Shown: in pieces, positions 5,995 through 8,448 of the stretch
Layout of the letters: every line of letters begins with the position of its first letter
How positions within the stretch are numbered: position 1 is the first letter of the stretch
Source of the DNA: an uncultured Chloroflexota bacterium
Lineage (GTDB): Bacteria > Chloroflexota > Dehalococcoidia > UBA3495
Direction: 5' to 3'
Length of the DNA: 8,448 nt
Assembly (NCBI GenBank): GCA_913020235.1
Contig: CAJWBT010000089.1
Coordinates: forward strand, 1-8,448
The notes under the pieces: model-generated
What the model was told of the DNA's origin: nothing
Databases searched by the model: none
The model's input: only the letters and a program-made list of their open reading frames with translations
Made by a program: the position numbers and the translations under genes

Positions 5995-7164
5995 ATGAAG
6001 ATCGTGGACATCGAGACGTTCATCGTGGACGCGGGCTGGCGTCCCTGGACCTTCGTCAAGGTCGAGACCGACGAAGGCATCACAGGATTCGGCGAGTGCA
6101 CCAGCAGGACGCCTCACGGCGTCGCCGGCGCAGTTCAGGACCTCAAGCGCTTTCTGATAGGTACCGACCCCAGGGCCTATGAAATGCGGTTCTGGGACAT
6201 GTACCGGGCCACGCGCTCCAGCCGGGGCGGCATAGCGGCCGGGGCAATCGCCGGGATTGAACTGGCCCTGGTCGATATCAAGGCCCGGGCCTTGGGAATC
6301 TCGGTGGTCGACTTGTTCGGCGGCCCAACCCGGGAAACGGTCCGCCTTTACTGGTCCCACTGCGGTACATCCAGAGCGCGCGCTTCAGAGATCATCGGCA
6401 CGCCTCCCATGAGGACAATGGGAGACGTGACGGCGCTGGGCCGCGAGGTGGTCCGGCGGGGCTTCACCGCACTCAAGACCAACATGGTGATCCCCGGAGA
6501 GCCGGCTTCAGTCTACGGATTCGGCGTCTCCGGCGGGCCCGGCACCACTGACCAGGTGGTTACGACTCCGATGCTCCGGCACATAGAAACCCTCATTGGC
6601 ACGTTCCGGGATGCCGTCGGCCCAGACGTGGACATCAATCTGGACATCAACTTCCATTTCAAACCTGAGAGCTGCATGCGGATTGCCAAGGTGCTGGAGC
6701 AGTTCAACCTGCTGTGGCTTGAAATCGATATGCACGACCCCAAGGCCCTTTTGCAGATCAAGGAGTCGACATCCACCAGGATATGCAGCGGCGAAACCCT
6801 TCATCACATGCGGGAATATCTGCCATTTTTCGACCTGCACGCCGCCGACGTTTTCATGCTCGACATCCAGTGGAACGGTTTCAGCCAGGCGAAGAAGGTC
6901 GCTGAGCTAGCCGAGGTACACCAGCTAAACGTAGCCCCACACAATTTCAACAGCCATCTGGGGTCGTTTATCGCCGCCAGCCTGTGCGCCGTCATCCCGA
7001 ACGTCCGAATCATGGAGATCGACATCGATGACGTGGCATGGAAGGACGACCTTGTCACGAACGCCCCGGAGATCATCAACGGCCGGATGACCGTACCGAC
7101 CGGGCCGGGTTGGGGGACCGAGCTGAACGAGGAAACCGTCAGAGAGCACCTGCGGAAAGTATGA
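5995..7164 (+). CDS. Enolase-superfamily enzyme, mandelate racemase/galactonate dehydratase-like
   Basis: A 389-residue protein with the alpha/beta capping domain (about 1-115, including GITGFGECTSR at 28-38 and GIELALVDIKARALG at 87-101) and a TIM barrel. Metal ligands are D217 (LDINFHF), E243 (WLEIDMHD) and E267 (CSGET). The His-Asp dyad is H316 (VAPHNFNSH) with D290 (MLDIQWNG). The second-strand motif is K161-T-N163, so the KxK of mandelate racemase is replaced by KxN, as in D-galactonate dehydratase. Metal-assisted proton abstraction next to a carboxylate, leading to dehydration of a sugar acid or related substrate, is the best guess; racemisation or cycloisomerisation cannot be excluded. 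An extra Gly-rich loop (174-192) follows the KxN strand. No sugar-acid kinase, aldolase or transporter is adjacent, so the context does not identify the substrate. Large sets of such paralogues are known in SAR202 Chloroflexota. Confidence 0.9.
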   Translation: MKIVDIETFIVDAGWRPWTFVKVETDEGITGFGECTSRTPHGVAGAVQDLKRFLIGTDPRAYEMRFWDMYRATRSSRGGIAAGAIAGIELALVDIKARALGISVVDLFGGPTRETVRLYWSHCGTSRARASEIIGTPPMRTMGDVTALGREVVRRGFTALKTNMVIPGEPASVYGFGVSGGPGTTDQVVTTPMLRHIETLIGTFRDAVGPDVDINLDINFHFKPESCMRIAKVLEQFNLLWLEIDMHDPKALLQIKESTSTRICSGETLHHMREYLPFFDLHAADVFMLDIQWNGFSQAKKVAELAEVHQLNVAPHNFNSHLGSFIAASLCAVIPNVRIMEIDIDDVAWKDDLVTNAPEIINGRMTVPTGPGWGTELNEETVREHLRKV

Positions 7165-7218
7165 TGCGGCCCGGCCAGGTGGTGTGAACCGGCGGATCGG
7201 GAGGCCGGTAACGATACC

Positions 7219-7352
7219 CTGGTACTCAGTCAACTTGGTTTTAACAGGATGTCATTCTGAGGAGCGGAGCGACGAAGAATCTCAGCGTAACAACGAGATT
7301 CTTCGCTTCGCTCAAAATGACAACGATCAGTTTCAGGTTGACTTAGTGCTAG
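7219..7352 (-). repeat. 134-bp MITE-like palindromic element, copy B (inverted relative to copy A)
   Basis: The complement of this stretch aligns without gaps to copy A over all 134 bases, with about 13 differences by hand count. The ends are CTGGTACT (7219-7226) and AGTGCTAG (7345-7352), each one base off the CTAGTACT consensus. The nested repeat GTCATTCTGA (7251-7260) faces TCAAAATGAC (7312-7321). It sits 54 bases after the enolase-family stop, so like copy A it lies at a gene's 3' end. Open frames across it give the familiar spurious HSEERSDEES peptide. Confidence 0.85.
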
Positions 7353-7457
7353 CAGCGTGGGGCCGCGCCATCTGTTTGATAGCCTCTGTCGCCTGGGCCT
7401 TGATGGCCCGGTGGCTTCCACGACTTCAGGGGGAAGATGCTCCGTCCTCGGCGGAGC
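7353..7457. other. Short non-coding gap between element copy B and the metallopeptidase
   Basis: It contains a small hairpin (GGGCC at 7395-7399, GGCCC at 7405-7409) located downstream of the minus-strand metallopeptidase stop. No T-run follows on the minus strand, so it is at best a weak terminator. Confidence 0.35.
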
Positions 7458-8327
7458 CTAAGCCCAGGGGGGTATTTTGCTTCCCTCGATCTCTATTTCC
7501 CGGCGACGCTTTCTGGCATCCGGCTCGTACCGCTCGACAAGGTCCCAGAACTTCTTGGAGTGGTTAAGCTGCTTGGTGTGGCAGAGTTCGTGCACCAGGA
7601 CGTAGCGAACGAGATGCGCCGGGAAGAACAAGAGGTTTCTATTCAAGCTGATGGAGCGTTGCTTCGAGCAGCTGCCCCACCTGGTCTTCTGCCTTCGGAT
7701 GGTGACTCGGGTGAAAGAGGTGGACAGATCTCGGCTAAGTTGTTGAAGCCAGGGGATCAATACGTCACCGGCTTTCTTCTTCAGCCATTCATTGAGTGCT
7801 TCTGCGACTCGGTGCGGGTCATCCACGGCGCCCTCAACGGCCAGAGTGTGGTCGTCGCCCTCTAGGACAGTCAATCTGCTGTCTGAAGTCGCATGGTATC
7901 CAATGCTCCAGCATTCTTGAATGGACCTCAGCTTGATGAACCTTGGCCGCCGCAGCTTCTTGACTGTATGGGTCTTCCGTATGTGTTTAGATATCCAATC
8001 AGCCTTTGATTCAAGAATCTGAGGTATCCGCGACTCGTCGAATCCCAAGGGAACGACAACCTCTAACCCCGTTGCGGTCGAGAGTTTCAACGTGACTCTC
8101 TTGGCTCTGGGGCTCCGGCGAACGCTGTAGGGCCAAGGTGATCTTCTTCGAGGAATCGCGCACACCCCATCGAGGTAGACCGAGTCTGAAGATTTCAGTT
8201 GGTCAATTGGGCCGGAGCCGAGGGTGTTGGTGTGCCCTGTCTGCTTCCCGCCGGGTTGGCCTGCCGGGCTGGAGGGAACCTCTCTTGGAGAGCCGCCGCT
8301 CAGGCGGGATGTCATCGGTACCGGCAA
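7458..8327 (-). CDS. YgjP/SprT-like zinc metallopeptidase (M48-type, DUF45 family)
   Basis: The C-terminal 225 residues are a YgjP-type metallopeptidase. Visible features are YSVRRSPRAKRVTLKLS near 67-83, TRWGSCS at 215-221, and the zinc motif HELCH at 246-250 with catalytic E247 and third ligand H256 in LNHSKKFW. The biological substrate of this family is poorly known, though members are often found near restriction-modification genes; none is seen here. The start is doubtful. The open frame reaches TTG at 8327, with ATG at 8315 and GTG at 8165 as alternatives, and none has a strong ribosome site. Residues 1-60 are Ser/Pro/Gly-rich and unlike the family, so a start near GTG 8165 (235 residues) fits the usual length better. 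Three 60-base rows I counted in this gene (7861, 7921, 7981) average about 48 percent GC, lower than its neighbours, which hints at transfer. Confidence 0.85.
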   Translation of the reverse strand: MPVPMTSRLSGGSPREVPSSPAGQPGGKQTGHTNTLGSGPIDQLKSSDSVYLDGVCAIPRRRSPWPYSVRRSPRAKRVTLKLSTATGLEVVVPLGFDESRIPQILESKADWISKHIRKTHTVKKLRRPRFIKLRSIQECWSIGYHATSDSRLTVLEGDDHTLAVEGAVDDPHRVAEALNEWLKKKAGDVLIPWLQQLSRDLSTSFTRVTIRRQKTRWGSCSKQRSISLNRNLLFFPAHLVRYVLVHELCHTKQLNHSKKFWDLVERYEPDARKRRREIEIEGSKIPPWA

Positions 8328-8377
8328 GCGCCCGCCCGGCCCCTGACACAGGGTTCCGGTCTAGGTAGAATCGACAA

Positions 8378-8448
8378 TTACGCGCCCCAGATTACGGCAG
8401 CGACCAGATGCAGGGCTGCCAGGAAGTAGAGGCTCCTACGGTCGTACC
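8378..8448 (-). CDS. C-terminal end of an unidentified membrane protein (partial)
   Basis: On the minus strand an open frame enters from the window edge and reads YDRRSLYFLAALHLVAAVIW, then GA, then a TAA stop at 8380-8378. The basic start followed by an unbroken hydrophobic stretch looks like the last transmembrane helix of an integral membrane protein. The family cannot be named from 22 residues. It lies about 50 bases upstream of the longest metallopeptidase frame on the same strand, so the two may be cotranscribed. Chance open frame is a real alternative at this length. Confidence 0.4.
   Translation of the reverse strand, partial: YDRRSLYFLAALHLVAAVIWGA

Noticed and set aside
5643..6360. 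Long minus-strand open frames opposite the flippase end and the enolase-family gene
   Set aside because: They are antisense shadows of coding sequence with no recognisable protein features.
3074..7218. Composite transposon bounded by the two 134-bp copies
   Set aside because: No transposase, the cargo genes look like chromosomal metabolism, and the copies differ by about 10 percent. Kept only as a low-level structural observation.
7184..7567. Plus-strand open frame with the peptide CHSEERSDEESQ
   Set aside because: It runs through the 134-bp palindromic element; this peptide is a well-known translation artefact of the repeat, and the frame has no domain or ribosome site.
1..8448. Defence system, CRISPR array, tRNA or rRNA
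   Set aside because: No regularly spaced repeats, cas or toxin-antitoxin motifs, tRNA T-loop sequences or rRNA segments were seen on either strand.

Overview
This is an 8.4 kb piece of a GC-rich bacterial chromosome. The best guess is a Chloroflexota lineage of the Dehalococcoidia/SAR202 type. The basis is modest: high GC, TTG start codons in most genes, an enolase-superfamily sugar-acid dehydratase-type gene, and high-copy palindromic repeats of kinds common in that group. No phylogenetic marker in the window settles the taxonomy.

Layout, left to right. (1) 1-111 is the C-terminal end of a plus-strand 2-isopropylmalate synthase (leuA), followed by a perfect 12-bp hairpin with a short T-run. 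(2) 316-1308 (minus) encodes a beta-CASP metallo-beta-lactamase-fold nuclease resembling the DNA-ligase-associated exonucleases. (3) 1309-1719 is non-coding apart from a possible promoter. (4) 1720-2538 (minus) encodes an unusual GreA: a complete GreA fused behind a SAM-like core-binding domain of the kind found in tyrosine recombinases. A good promoter candidate lies about 170 bases upstream. (5) 2940-3073 is a 134-bp MITE-like palindromic element. Its right terminal repeat supplies the stop codon of the next gene. (6) 3070-3600 (minus) encodes a glyoxalase/VOC metalloenzyme. (7) 3907-4548 and 4589-5740 (plus) encode a HAD phosphatase and a flippase-like (UPF0104/AglD-type) membrane protein, probably one transcript with a structured leader. 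(8) 5995-7164 (plus) encodes an enolase-superfamily (mandelate racemase/galactonate dehydratase-like) enzyme. (9) 7219-7352 is a second copy of the 134-bp element, in the opposite orientation. (10) 7458-8327 (minus) encodes a YgjP/SprT-like zinc metallopeptidase of lower GC, followed by the C-terminal tail of a further minus-strand membrane protein running off the window edge.

The genes do not form an obvious single pathway. The VOC enzyme, HAD phosphatase, flippase-like protein and enolase-family enzyme read as accessory catabolic or envelope functions. No defence system, CRISPR array, integrase, rRNA or tRNA was seen. The two observations most worth following are the recombinase-domain/GreA fusion and the paired 134-bp elements, which bracket a 4.1-kb block in inverted orientation.
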